Source: JBMYZL01 sp965661765
Lineage (GTDB): Bacteria; Bacteroidota; Bacteroidia; Flavobacteriales_D; Sanyastnellaceae
Assembly (NCBI GenBank): GCA_965661765.1
Contig: CBFIFE010000006.1
Span: 12,539 to 76,538 of the forward strand
Length of the DNA: 64,000 nt
Direction: 5' to 3'
The notes under the pieces: model-generated
Seen by the model: only the letters and a program-made list of their open reading frames with translations
Told to the model about the DNA's origin: nothing
Database searches by the model: none
Shown: positions 34,121-41,811 of the stretch, piece after piece
Numbering within the stretch: position 1 is the first letter of the stretch
How the letters are laid out: every line of letters begins with the position of its first letter
Program-made: the position numbers and the translations under genes

Positions 34121-35524
34121 ATGGAGCAATACGACGTCGTTGTCATCGGGTCCGGACCCGGCGGGTATGTGGCCGCCATCCGGGCAGCACAGTTGGGAAA
34201 GAAAACTGCTTTGGTCGAAAAATACAGCTCACTCGGGGGCACTTGCCTCAATGTGGGCTGCATTCCGTCAAAAGCGTTGTTGGACTCTTCGGAGCACTAC
34301 CACCAGGCGAAGGCGCAATTTGCCGAGCATGGCATAGGCGTGGGGGAATTGAGCCTTGATTTTGGCCAAATGATCGCCCGCAAAGCCGGCGTTGTCTCCC
34401 AAACGGTCGCTGGCATCGAGTTCCTCATGAAGAAGAACAACATCGATGTCCACACGGGCCACGGCAGCTTCATCGACCCCCACACCATCGCGGTGCAACC
34501 GGCCACGGGCGACCCGATTCACATCGGTGCGGCAAATGTCATCATCGCCACCGGCTCCAAGCCCGCCTCCCTGCCTTTCATCACGATCGACAAGAAGCGG
34601 GTCATCACTTCCACCGAAGCCTTGAGCCTGCCGAAGCAGCCCAAATCCATGGTCATCATCGGCGGTGGCGTCATCGGCCTGGAGTTGGGTTCGGTCTACG
34701 CCCGCATCGGCACGGAAGTGCATGTCGTGGAATACTTGGACACCATCATCCCCACCATGGACAGAACCATGGGCAAGGAGCTCATGAAGTCGATGAAAAA
34801 ACTGGGCGTCAAGTTCCACCTCTCCCACGGCGTCAAAGAGGTCACCGCGACCTCTCGGAGCGTGACCGTGAAGGCGGACAACAAGAAGGGAGAGGAGGTC
34901 ACTTGGAAAGCCGACTACTGCCTCGTTTCGGTGGGCCGCAAGCCCTACACAGAAGGCCTGGGCCTCGACAAGGCGGGCATCAGCACAGACGATCGCGGCC
35001 GCGTCGCCGTCGACAGCAACCTCCGAACGGCGGTCCCACACATTTACGCCATCGGCGACGTTGTCCGTGGGGCAATGCTCGCCCACAAAGCCGAAGAAGA
35101 GGGCGTGCTCGCCGCTGAAGTCATCGCCGGGGAGCACCCGCACATCGACTACAACCTGATTCCGAATGTCGTCTACACTTGGCCTGAGGTGGCTTCCGTA
35201 GGCCAAACCGAGGAACAACTCAAAGCCGACGGCAAAACCTACAAAACGGGCAGTTTCCCCTTCAAAGCTTCTGGCCGTGCCCGCGCATCCATGGACACGG
35301 ACGGTCTCGTCAAGGTCCTCGCGGACGCGGAGACCGACGAAATCCTCGGTGTCCACATCTGTGGCCCTCGCGCCGCAGACATGATTGCCGAGGCCGTTGT
35401 CGCCATGGAATACCGTGCCACGGCGGAGGACATCTCGCGCATGAGCCATGCACATCCGACCTTCACCGAAGCCTTGAAGGAGGCGGCGCTAGCGGCGACG
35501 GATGACCGGGCACTCCACGTTTAA
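34121..35524 (+). CDS. lpdA: Dihydrolipoyl dehydrogenase
   Basis: 467 residues. Reoxidises dihydrolipoamide of 2-oxo acid dehydrogenase complexes with FAD and NAD. The FAD loop is GSGPGGY at 10-16; the redox pair is C42 and C47 (GGTCLNVGCIPSK); the NAD loop is GGGVIGLELGS; the C-terminal His445 and Glu450 (HAHPTFTE) are the acid-base pair. It probably serves SucA/SucB and other complexes. The ATG at 34121 matches the family start. The 9-bp array 5 follows 2 bp after its stop. Confidence 0.96.
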   Translation: MEQYDVVVIGSGPGGYVAAIRAAQLGKKTALVEKYSSLGGTCLNVGCIPSKALLDSSEHYHQAKAQFAEHGIGVGELSLDFGQMIARKAGVVSQTVAGIEFLMKKNNIDVHTGHGSFIDPHTIAVQPATGDPIHIGAANVIIATGSKPASLPFITIDKKRVITSTEALSLPKQPKSMVIIGGGVIGLELGSVYARIGTEVHVVEYLDTIIPTMDRTMGKELMKSMKKLGVKFHLSHGVKEVTATSRSVTVKADNKKGEEVTWKADYCLVSVGRKPYTEGLGLDKAGISTDDRGRVAVDSNLRTAVPHIYAIGDVVRGAMLAHKAEEEGVLAAEVIAGEHPHIDYNLIPNVVYTWPEVASVGQTEEQLKADGKTYKTGSFPFKASGRARASMDTDGLVKVLADAETDEILGVHICGPRAADMIAEAVVAMEYRATAEDISRMSHAHPTFTEALKEAALAATDDRALHV

Positions 35525-35525
35525 C

Positions 35526-35585
35526 CAAGGAGACTAGGGTGACTAGGGGGACCAAGGAGACTAGAGAGACTAGGGGAACGAGGGG
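35526..35585. repeat. 9-bp tandem array 5
   Basis: About six units reading GGGTGACTA/GGAGACTAG on the plus strand, beginning next to the lpd stop. It is in the opposite orientation to array 6, 200 bp away. Confidence 0.85.
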
Positions 35586-35781
35586 AGTCGGCCAAAGGCC
35601 GACAAGACACGCGGGCTGGAACGCGGGAGCGGGCGCCGAAGCTGCCGCGGAGCGGAGCGGCGGACGCGACGAGTGAGAGACCACCGGGGTTGGCACTCTG
35701 GTGGAATTGGAGGCGCTTCGGGAATGGAATTTGATCGCTGAACCCCAAAAAATTGCGTGGTCATCGTCGTTCCGTCGTTGC
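35586..35781. other. Non-coding spacer between two inverted 9-bp arrays
   Basis: No gene is supported. The segment begins with a perfect hairpin GTCGGCC-AAA-GGCCGAC (35587-35603), then a strongly GC-rich stretch to about 35680 with a GCCGC/GCGGC inverted repeat, then ordinary sequence. With arrays 5 and 6 it forms a symmetrical block between convergent lpd and the response regulator. It could be a dispersed intergenic element, which only a genome-wide search would show. Confidence 0.5.
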
Positions 35782-35900
35782 CCCAGTTGCCTTAGTCTCC
35801 TTGGTGACCCTGGTCACCCTGGTCACCCTAGTCTTCCTAGTCTTCCTAGTCTTCCTAGTCTCCCTAGTCACCCTAGTCACCCTAGTCACCCTGGTCTCCC
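35782..35900. repeat. 9-bp tandem array 6
   Basis: About 13 units on the plus strand: CCCTGGTCA, then three CCTAGTCTT copies, then CCCTAGTCA. It ends 2 bp before the TAA stop of the response regulator. Confidence 0.88.
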
Positions 35901-35901
35901 G

Positions 35902-36519
35902 TTAATCGGACCGGGTCAAGAGACGCCAATATTCCTGAAGTTTTTCAATGCGAATCCCATTCCGATGAACGAGGTCGCGCGTGTAGGAACGAACCGTCGA
36001 GTAGGCCAGACCTGACTCTTCCGCGATTTCCCGTGGGGTGAGGCCCCGGGAACCCGCCTCGAGGACCACCCGTTCCTTGGGTTCGATGTCGATGTTGGGA
36101 ATGTCCGGATGAGCGACGCTGCCGAGGCGACGCACCGTGATGGGGCAGCGGAAGGGGATGCGATCGGGCTTGTGGAGGTTCGCGATGGCGTGGCGGAGGT
36201 GGGTGTCGATGGAGGATTTGGCCAAATAGGCCCTCGCCCCATTGCGCGCAGATTCCCCCAACGTGAAAGGGTTCACAAAATCGGTGTAAACGTAAACGGG
36301 AATGCCCAAATCGGACGCCGCAGCGATGAAGCGGAAGTCCTTGCGGCCCTCGAAACCGAGGTCGGAAATGGCCAAATCGAATGTCCCCTCCCGCAACGCC
36401 GAGAGCGCGTCATCAATGGAGAAAGCCGAAATCACATCCGCCTCTGGCCAGATGTCAGTGAGGATGTCCTCCAGGAATTTGGTGGAGTGGAGGTGGTCGT
36501 CAGCGATCAGGAATCTCAT
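35902..36519 (-). CDS. Response regulator with LuxR-type HTH
   Basis: 205 residues. Receiver domain with acidic pair D7/D8, phospho-acceptor Asp53 (AISDLGF) and Lys101 (YLAKSS). The output domain at about 145-200 has LTPREIAEESGLAYSTVRSYTRDLVHRNGI, a LuxR/NarL helix-turn-helix. It would bind DNA when phosphorylated by the adjacent kinase. The gene overlaps the kinase gene by 4 bp. Targets unknown. Confidence 0.9.
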   Translation of the reverse strand: MRFLIADDHLHSTKFLEDILTDIWPEADVISAFSIDDALSALREGTFDLAISDLGFEGRKDFRFIAAASDLGIPVYVYTDFVNPFTLGESARNGARAYLAKSSIDTHLRHAIANLHKPDRIPFRCPITVRRLGSVAHPDIPNIDIEPKERVVLEAGSRGLTPREIAEESGLAYSTVRSYTRDLVHRNGIRIEKLQEYWRLLTRSD

Positions 36520-37244
36520 GCGGCGGTGGGGATGACGAATGTCTCTGTGCGCCAGCCGTTCTGAGTGGTCAGGCGGTGGCGGGCATCGAGAATGGTGAGG
36601 CGGGACTGAAGGATGGACTGGCCGCGACCGCGATGGGCAGGACGAGGCGAGGTGGCGTCGTGGGTGGCGTGGGCGGGCGAGGTGGCGTCGTGGGTGGCGC
36701 GGGTGTCGTAGTGGCAGACAATGCGAAGGATGCCCTGGGGGTCGGCGATGAGCTGAAGGTCGAGGCGCTCCGGGCGGCTGTGGCGGATGGCGTTCGAAAC
36801 CGTTTCTTGCACGATGCGGAAAATGTGCAAGGCCCTGGAAGGCGTGGTGACGAGTTGCGCGGGGCCATCGAAGCGGATGATGGCGGGGCTGGTGGCGGCG
36901 AGGCGCTGAAGCAGCATGGCCACATCACCAGATTCGACACCCGCTGGATAGAGGACTTCATTGATGTTGCTGAATTCGCCTTCGAGGTCGATGATGGTGT
37001 TGGCCAAATCCGAATCCACCGCCTCCCCACGAGACCGCAAGAGTTTGGCGAACTGCATTTTCACCTGCCCGAAATGGTCGTGAAGCTCCCCCGCCACCTC
37101 CCGCTTGTACCCCTCGAATTCCTCGAGTTGACGGGCACGCAATCGCTTGAGATGGGCGATTTGGCGGCGGCGATACCGGACAATGCCCACGGCGATGGCG
37201 AAGTTGAGGATCAACATCGGATACAGGAGACCGAGGTAGTTCAT
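36516..37244 (-). CDS. Sensor histidine kinase, HisKA_3 type, with altered ATP site
   Basis: 242 residues. One membrane helix at 4-22, then a coiled region and the phospho-acceptor His55 in GELHDHFGQ (NarX/DegS type). The N-box is E147/N151/H155 in VQETVSNAIRH. The next box is odd: instead of DxGxG there is CHYDTR followed by two copies of a 10-residue unit containing THDATSP (184-190 and 194-200), encoded by a 30-bp DNA duplication, then GRGQSIL and a final TETFVIP. The ATP lid may therefore be altered or activity weak. It overlaps both neighbours by 4 bp. Confidence 0.85.
   Translation of the reverse strand: MNYLGLLYPMLILNFAIAVGIVRYRRRQIAHLKRLRARQLEEFEGYKREVAGELHDHFGQVKMQFAKLLRSRGEAVDSDLANTIIDLEGEFSNINEVLYPAGVESGDVAMLLQRLAATSPAIIRFDGPAQLVTTPSRALHIFRIVQETVSNAIRHSRPERLDLQLIADPQGILRIVCHYDTRATHDATSPAHATHDATSPRPAHRGRGQSILQSRLTILDARHRLTTQNGWRTETFVIPTAA
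36647..36699. repeat. 30-bp direct duplication inside the kinase gene
   Basis: A 23-bp core (GCGAGGTGGCGTCG followed by TGGGTGGCG on the plus strand) at 36647-36669 recurs at 36677-36699, period 30 bp, keeping frame and giving two THDATSP copies in the kinase. Confidence 0.85.
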
Positions 37245-37843
37245 GGGGCGGGTTTGGCCTTTCTGCCTACAAAATAGTGCAACATGAACAAGAACATCAG
37301 GGCGGAGAGATAAAAGACATAGCTGTTCCAGGCCTGGGCAAACCAGCGATCCCACGCGAACGGCATGCGATCAATGAAGGGCACAAAACACTCATGGGCC
37401 AAGATGATGCCGATGCCAAACTGCAGCAAATCCCGCCACAGCAGCCGACCGCTCCACACCGCCCCTGCCCCGATGATGGTGGACATCGTGCCCATGATGA
37501 GCGCCCCGACCATTCGTGTGGCCAGGCCGTTCGCCCAGGTTTGGAGGGCGCAAGATGCGGCGAGAATGCAGAGGGCATAGAGGCCCTTCCTGCCCGGCAA
37601 CCGGTCCCAAAACCAAAGGAGCAGGATGGTGAGGGGGGCTTGCTTTTGGTACAACTGGTGCAACTCGTGCGAATACCCGAAAAAAGCCCGGTATTGCACC
37701 AGCGAGAAACTGAAAAACGCGCTCAAAGCAATGTAACGCCAGATGAACTGATCCCGCCTGGGCAACCGCGTGTAATCCCGCCAGTTCCAACAGATCATGA
37801 CCAACGTCACAAGATTGACAACGATGTTCAGTTTCAGGAACAA
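37241..37843 (-). CDS. Integral membrane protein of unknown function
   Basis: 200 residues with about seven membrane helices and conserved-looking Trp/Arg residues (ICWNWRDYTRLPRRDQFIWRY). No family recognised. The start is uncertain: a TTG at 37843 lies 3 bp after the stop of the upstream gene and fits coupling, whereas the first ATG, at 37798, would cut the first helix. It overlaps the kinase gene by 4 bp, and the kinase has almost no sensory region of its own. This protein may therefore be the actual membrane sensor (inference). Confidence 0.7.
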   Translation of the reverse strand: MFLKLNIVVNLVTLVMICWNWRDYTRLPRRDQFIWRYIALSAFFSFSLVQYRAFFGYSHELHQLYQKQAPLTILLLWFWDRLPGRKGLYALCILAASCALQTWANGLATRMVGALIMGTMSTIIGAGAVWSGRLLWRDLLQFGIGIILAHECFVPFIDRMPFAWDRWFAQAWNSYVFYLSALMFLFMLHYFVGRKAKPAP

Positions 37844-37846
37844 GTT

Positions 37847-38149
37847 TTACATCACTAGCGGCGAACGCGCATCCCCGGAGAATGGCGGTGTCAAATCCGG
37901 GCTGTTCAACACCAATCCTGGCAGGATGTCGTTACCAAGTTTGTCCACACCTACAAGCACAAAAGTAAGCCTTCCCTCCTCGTCTTCGCCCAAATAAATC
38001 CTTGTGTGAGTCGCGTCAGGCTGATCCGTGAGCTCATCGATCATTTGGGCATCGAAGAGGGCGGAAATGGTTTGGGCGGCGCCGAGCTGGCTGCGCTGGT
38101 AACGGAAAGTGTGGCCTTGGGCTGCGCGGAGGTTGATGAATTTTGACAT
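37847..38149 (-). CDS. Hypothetical protein, 100 aa
   Basis: Not recognised. It begins MSKFINLRAAQGHTFRYQRSQ and has a central strand-rich segment (RIYLGEDEEGRLTFVLVGVDK). No signal peptide or membrane helix. It is first in a four-gene minus-strand run with the membrane protein, kinase and regulator, 3 bp from the next start, so it probably belongs to the same signalling unit. Confidence 0.65.
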   Translation of the reverse strand: MSKFINLRAAQGHTFRYQRSQLGAAQTISALFDAQMIDELTDQPDATHTRIYLGEDEEGRLTFVLVGVDKLGNDILPGLVLNSPDLTPPFSGDARSPLVM

Positions 38150-38205
38150 GACAATTTCACTGGATTTGTTTCCTTCAAACTAGCGCCTGGCGTGGGCTGC
38201 GCGTG

Positions 38206-38223
38206 CCCTCAATTGAGGGTTTT
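38206..38223. other. Palindrome in the pabB upstream gap
   Basis: CCCTCAATTGAGGG is a perfect 14-bp palindrome, followed by four T. It lies in the 194-bp divergent gap between the 100-aa gene and pabB. It could be a regulator binding site or a small terminator-like hairpin; nothing else is evident in the gap except a TATTTTCG near 38334-38341. Confidence 0.4.
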
Positions 38224-38343
38224 GATTGCGACCAAATCTCAAAAACATCTTCCCATCCCCCCGAAACCCGCTGGGGCGGCTCGAATCGGGTCGGCTGGAC
38301 AACAGCGGGATGTGTGCGGCGCATCTGTGATTATTTTCGCCAC

Positions 38344-39702
38344 ATGCATCCGCCCAAGAGCCACCCCGATGCCGACAACCCGACGACGGCACCTGCAAAG
38401 GATGCGGAGGTCTTCGGTTTGCCCGACCTGCGCGCACTCGTCGCCGCAGAGCCCGATGTGTTCGTGTTGTTCGATGGACGGCGAGCGGCGGGAGAGCCCA
38501 GCGCCAGGCCCGACGATGCAGGGGAACACCTGTTGGCGGTGGGGGCTCGGCGCCGCCTCACGCTGACAGAAGCCGAGGGTGCCCTGGACGCGCTGGATGC
38601 TTTCATGGCGGCCGACGACGCGTCCGGTTGGATGTTCTGCGCCCTGGCATACGACCTGAAAAACGGCATCGAGGCCTTGCAGTCGAAGCGCCAGGACCCT
38701 GTGGAATTCCCGTTGTTGCACGCGGTGGAGCCGCGCGTCGTGATCCGTTGGGGCGGGCAGTTGTCCGCGCCAGTCATTGCCCATGGGGCTTTTGAGGAGG
38801 ATGCTGGGGTTTGGTTGGAGGCCTTGGGCCAAACCGCGACCACCCGCCCCCACACCCCCCTGGCCTTGCGGCCCAAGTGGGACCTTGCCACCTATCGGCA
38901 ACGGTTTGCCCGCGTTCAACGGCACATTCAGCAAGGCGACGTCTACGAGCTCAACCTGTGCCAAGAGTGGCGAGCGGATGTCGGCCTCGATGACCCATGG
39001 GGCACCTTCGTCCGGTTGGTCGAGGAGACCCGAGCCCCACACAGCGCTTTTGTCCAAATCGGCGGGCGTCGTCACGCGCTCTGCGGCTCTCCAGAGCGTT
39101 TCCTCCGGCGCCGAGAGAACGAATTGCTTTCTTCACCCATCAAAGGCACTGCCCCCCGCAGCGCCGACATTCACGAAGACGCCGCCATCCGCGACGCCCT
39201 CCAAAACGACCCCAAGGAACGTGCGGAGAACGTGATGATTTGCGATTTGGTGCGCAATGACCTGAGCCGGGTTGCCGTGCCTGCGTCGGTGGAGGTCACG
39301 GAGCTCTTCGGCATCCACAGCTTTGCCACCGTGCACCAAATGATCTCCACGGTCCGGTGCGAGGTGCGGCCGGAGTGTTCCCTCGGTGACATCCTGCGCG
39401 CGACATTTCCAATGGGCTCGATGACTGGGGCGCCGAAAATCCGCGCCATGGCGTTGATTGACGAGTTCGAGGGCGTCCAACGCGGGCTGTATTCCGGCAC
39501 CATCGGCGTGGTGAAGCCTTCGGGGGACTTTGATTTCAATGTGGTGATTCGGACCATCCTTCACGATGCCGACAAACCCGTGGTCAGTGTGCAGGTCGGT
39601 GGCGCCATCACATCCGCCGCGGTGGCCGATCAGGAATACAACGAGTGCCTGTTGAAGGCACGAGCCATGCGCAAAGTTCTCGGAGACCATGGCCGCGAGT
39701 GA
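38344..39702 (+). CDS. pabB: Aminodeoxychorismate synthase component I
   Basis: 452 residues of the anthranilate synthase component I family. The catalytic core (about 190-450) contains QQGDVYELNLCQEW, SPERFLRRRENELLSSPIKGT, MICDLVRNDLSRVA, FATVHQMISTV, MGSMTGAPKIRAM and GLYSGTIGVV. The PIKGT motif and absence of a Trp-sensing LLES motif favour PabB over TrpE. It makes 4-amino-4-deoxychorismate for folate. The glutamine amidotransferase partner is not in the window. It overlaps tilS by 14 bp. Confidence 0.88.
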   Translation: MHPPKSHPDADNPTTAPAKDAEVFGLPDLRALVAAEPDVFVLFDGRRAAGEPSARPDDAGEHLLAVGARRRLTLTEAEGALDALDAFMAADDASGWMFCALAYDLKNGIEALQSKRQDPVEFPLLHAVEPRVVIRWGGQLSAPVIAHGAFEEDAGVWLEALGQTATTRPHTPLALRPKWDLATYRQRFARVQRHIQQGDVYELNLCQEWRADVGLDDPWGTFVRLVEETRAPHSAFVQIGGRRHALCGSPERFLRRRENELLSSPIKGTAPRSADIHEDAAIRDALQNDPKERAENVMICDLVRNDLSRVAVPASVEVTELFGIHSFATVHQMISTVRCEVRPECSLGDILRATFPMGSMTGAPKIRAMALIDEFEGVQRGLYSGTIGVVKPSGDFDFNVVIRTILHDADKPVVSVQVGGAITSAAVADQEYNECLLKARAMRKVLGDHGRE

Positions 39703-41029
39703 GGGACTGCAACGGATCCGCCGATGCTTTGCGGATGCCGAGGTTCGGCCAGGCGATCGGCTCGTGCTCGGCGTGAGTGGCGGGGTGGATTCCATGGTGC
39801 TGCTGCACCTGTTGGCAAAAAGTGAATTCGCAGAAGGCCTGCATGCCGTTCATTGCAATTATGGCTTCCGTGGGTCGGCCTCAGACGGAGATGAGGCGCT
39901 GGTGCGTGAGACTTGCGAGCGTTTGTCGGTGCCCTTGACCGTCGTGCGTGACGGCGGTGACCCCAATGCTTCTCTGCAATTGGAGGCACGTCGGATCCGG
40001 TATGAAGCCTTTGAACAAGCGGCAGGCCCGAAGGGACGCGTTGTCCTGGCGCACCATGCGGACGACCAAGCGGAATCCTTCCTGCTCGCCTCCATGCGCG
40101 CTGCTGATGTCGGGGCCATGGGCGGCATGCGAGCGGTGTCCCACGAGGGCCGCCGGCTGCGACCCTTGATCGGTGCGTGGAAGGCAGAAGTGCTGCGGTG
40201 GGCGCATCACATGGGGGTGACGTTCCGCGAAGACGCCACGAATGCCCTGCCCAAGTACCTGCGAAACGCCCTCCGGCTCGAGGTCATGCCGGCGCTCGAA
40301 GCCCTGCGGCCCGGAACCGCCGCGCATTGGGTGAAATTGGCAGAGCGGGTTCGGGACTGGGAAGCGATGGTGGAGAAATCGCTGCAAGGACATCCGGGCT
40401 GGCCTGTGACCGATCCCGCGCTCTTTGGGCGTGCCGAACTGCCCTTGGAGGGCTGGTGGGGCGATGTCCGAGACCGCGAAGTGCTGCGGCGCTGGTGCGC
40501 CCGATGGGGGGCGCCCGCAAGCGCCGTGGACGAGCTGTTGACCATCGCCAGGCCCCAAGCCCCGGTGGGCGCCCGGTGGACGAATGGCGAGACGAAGGTG
40601 CTGAGGGAGCGCAATGCCCTGGTTTGGTCCCGGATGAACGAAGTCCACGCCAGTGAACTCCGGGGGCGCTTGATCCGCTCGGAGGCCCTGTCCCCCAGAC
40701 CGGAAACCCTGCGAACTTCAGAAGAAGAAACCTGTTGGTTTGCCATGGATGCACTGGCTGAACCGCTGTCGGCTCGCGTCTGGCAGGCAGGCGACCGGAT
40801 GACGCCGTTTGGCTGGGCGCCTGGGCAGACCGCAAAGGTGTCAGATTTGCTGACCCAGGCGAAGGTCCGGGCGGAGGATCGTCCGCATTGGCCTGTGGTG
40901 GTGGATGCCGTAGGCCAAATCCTCTGGCTCCCCGCCATCCGCCGATCCCACCACGCCCCCATCCGGTCGGCGGGGGAACGGGCGGTTCGGTTGGAATGGG
41001 TTTGGTCTGCAGAAAACACGAACGCATGA
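39689..41029 (+). CDS. tilS: tRNA(Ile)-lysidine synthase
   Basis: 446 residues. The PP-loop is VSGGVDS at 29-35, and HHADDQAESFLL marks the TilS active site. A C-terminal TilS domain (about 360-430) contains RVWQAGDRMTPFG. It attaches lysine to C34 of tRNA-Ile(CAU), so that the tRNA reads AUA, an essential step. The stop overlaps the ATG of the next gene (ATGA). Confidence 0.94.
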   Translation: MAASEGLQRIRRCFADAEVRPGDRLVLGVSGGVDSMVLLHLLAKSEFAEGLHAVHCNYGFRGSASDGDEALVRETCERLSVPLTVVRDGGDPNASLQLEARRIRYEAFEQAAGPKGRVVLAHHADDQAESFLLASMRAADVGAMGGMRAVSHEGRRLRPLIGAWKAEVLRWAHHMGVTFREDATNALPKYLRNALRLEVMPALEALRPGTAAHWVKLAERVRDWEAMVEKSLQGHPGWPVTDPALFGRAELPLEGWWGDVRDREVLRRWCARWGAPASAVDELLTIARPQAPVGARWTNGETKVLRERNALVWSRMNEVHASELRGRLIRSEALSPRPETLRTSEEETCWFAMDALAEPLSARVWQAGDRMTPFGWAPGQTAKVSDLLTQAKVRAEDRPHWPVVVDAVGQILWLPAIRRSHHAPIRSAGERAVRLEWVWSAENTNA

Positions 41030-41736
41030 AGCTCGAGGCCCAATCCCTGCACCCGGCGCAAAGGGAACTCGCCCTGCGCATTTTCCTGATTTTGGCGGCG
41101 TTGTTCATTGCCAGCCTCGTGGCATGCAACCTGATTTTTCGCAAGTTTTTTCACATCGAATGGCTCGGCGGCGGGCTGGTGTTTGAGCAGAGCGTGGGGT
41201 TGCTGCCCTATCCGATCACCTTCCTTGTGACCGACCTGATCAGCGAGCTGTACGGGAAACGCAAGGCGAATGCCGTGGTCATTGCGGGCTTGATCGCCAG
41301 CGCCTTCACCCTGCTGATCATCTCGCTGGGTCAGGCCGTTCCGGCGGCTGAATGGTCGCCGGTGAGCAGCGGCGAGTTCGATCACGTGTTCGGCTCGACC
41401 ATCATTGCTGTGGCGGCATCGATGTCCGCCTACCTGCTTGCCCAGTTCTTGGACGTCCGGTTGTTTCATTTTTGGAAACAACGCACAAACGGCAAGAAAC
41501 TCTGGCTTCGCAACAACCTCAGCACCATTCCCTCCCAATTTGTCGACACCCTCGCTGTGCTCACCTTGATGTGCGCCGCTGGCCAAATCGCATGGGCCCT
41601 CTTTCCCACCCTCCTCCTCAACGGCTTCTTGTTCAAGGTGTTGGTTGCGGCGATGGACACCCCCTTGGTGTATGCAGGCAGCTGGGCGATTCGCCGGCAG
41701 TTCGGGCTCAAGTTGGGCCAGGAAATGGCGCTCTAG
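41026..41736 (+). CDS. Queuosine precursor transporter, YhhQ/VUT family
   Basis: 236 residues, six or seven membrane helices. The family signature PYPITFLVTDLISELYGKRKAN is present near 55-80, with a later NNLSTIPSQFVDTLAV. YhhQ proteins import the queuosine precursor preQ0/preQ1 in E. coli. The ATG at 41026 overlaps the tilS stop, so pabB-tilS-yhhQ form one transcript. Other queuosine genes are not in the window. Confidence 0.9.
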   Translation: MKLEAQSLHPAQRELALRIFLILAALFIASLVACNLIFRKFFHIEWLGGGLVFEQSVGLLPYPITFLVTDLISELYGKRKANAVVIAGLIASAFTLLIISLGQAVPAAEWSPVSSGEFDHVFGSTIIAVAASMSAYLLAQFLDVRLFHFWKQRTNGKKLWLRNNLSTIPSQFVDTLAVLTLMCAAGQIAWALFPTLLLNGFLFKVLVAAMDTPLVYAGSWAIRRQFGLKLGQEMAL

Positions 41737-41776
41737 TTGCCCCAAGCCTTCACATTCTCTGTGAACCGCAAGCCTG

Positions 41777-41804
41777 TTGTGCTGCGTCGCATGCGTTATC
41801 TTCG
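41777..41804 (+). promoter_or_regulatory. Candidate promoter for dsbD
   Basis: TTG at 41777-41779, a 17-bp spacer, and TATCTTCG at 41797-41804 (one change from TAnnTTTG), 8 bp before the chosen ATG. This supports the start at 41812. Confidence 0.5.
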
Positions 41805-41811
41805 CGACATC

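Noticed and set aside
35463..35764. Minus-strand frames across the spacer between arrays 5 and 6
   Set aside because: They consist of repeat-derived Leu/Ser/Pro runs and GC-rich spacer, overlap the lpd end, and resemble no protein.
37241..37798. Starting the seven-helix protein at the first ATG (37798)
   Set aside because: It would cut the first membrane helix; the TTG at 37843, 3 bp after the upstream stop, fits better, though not proven.
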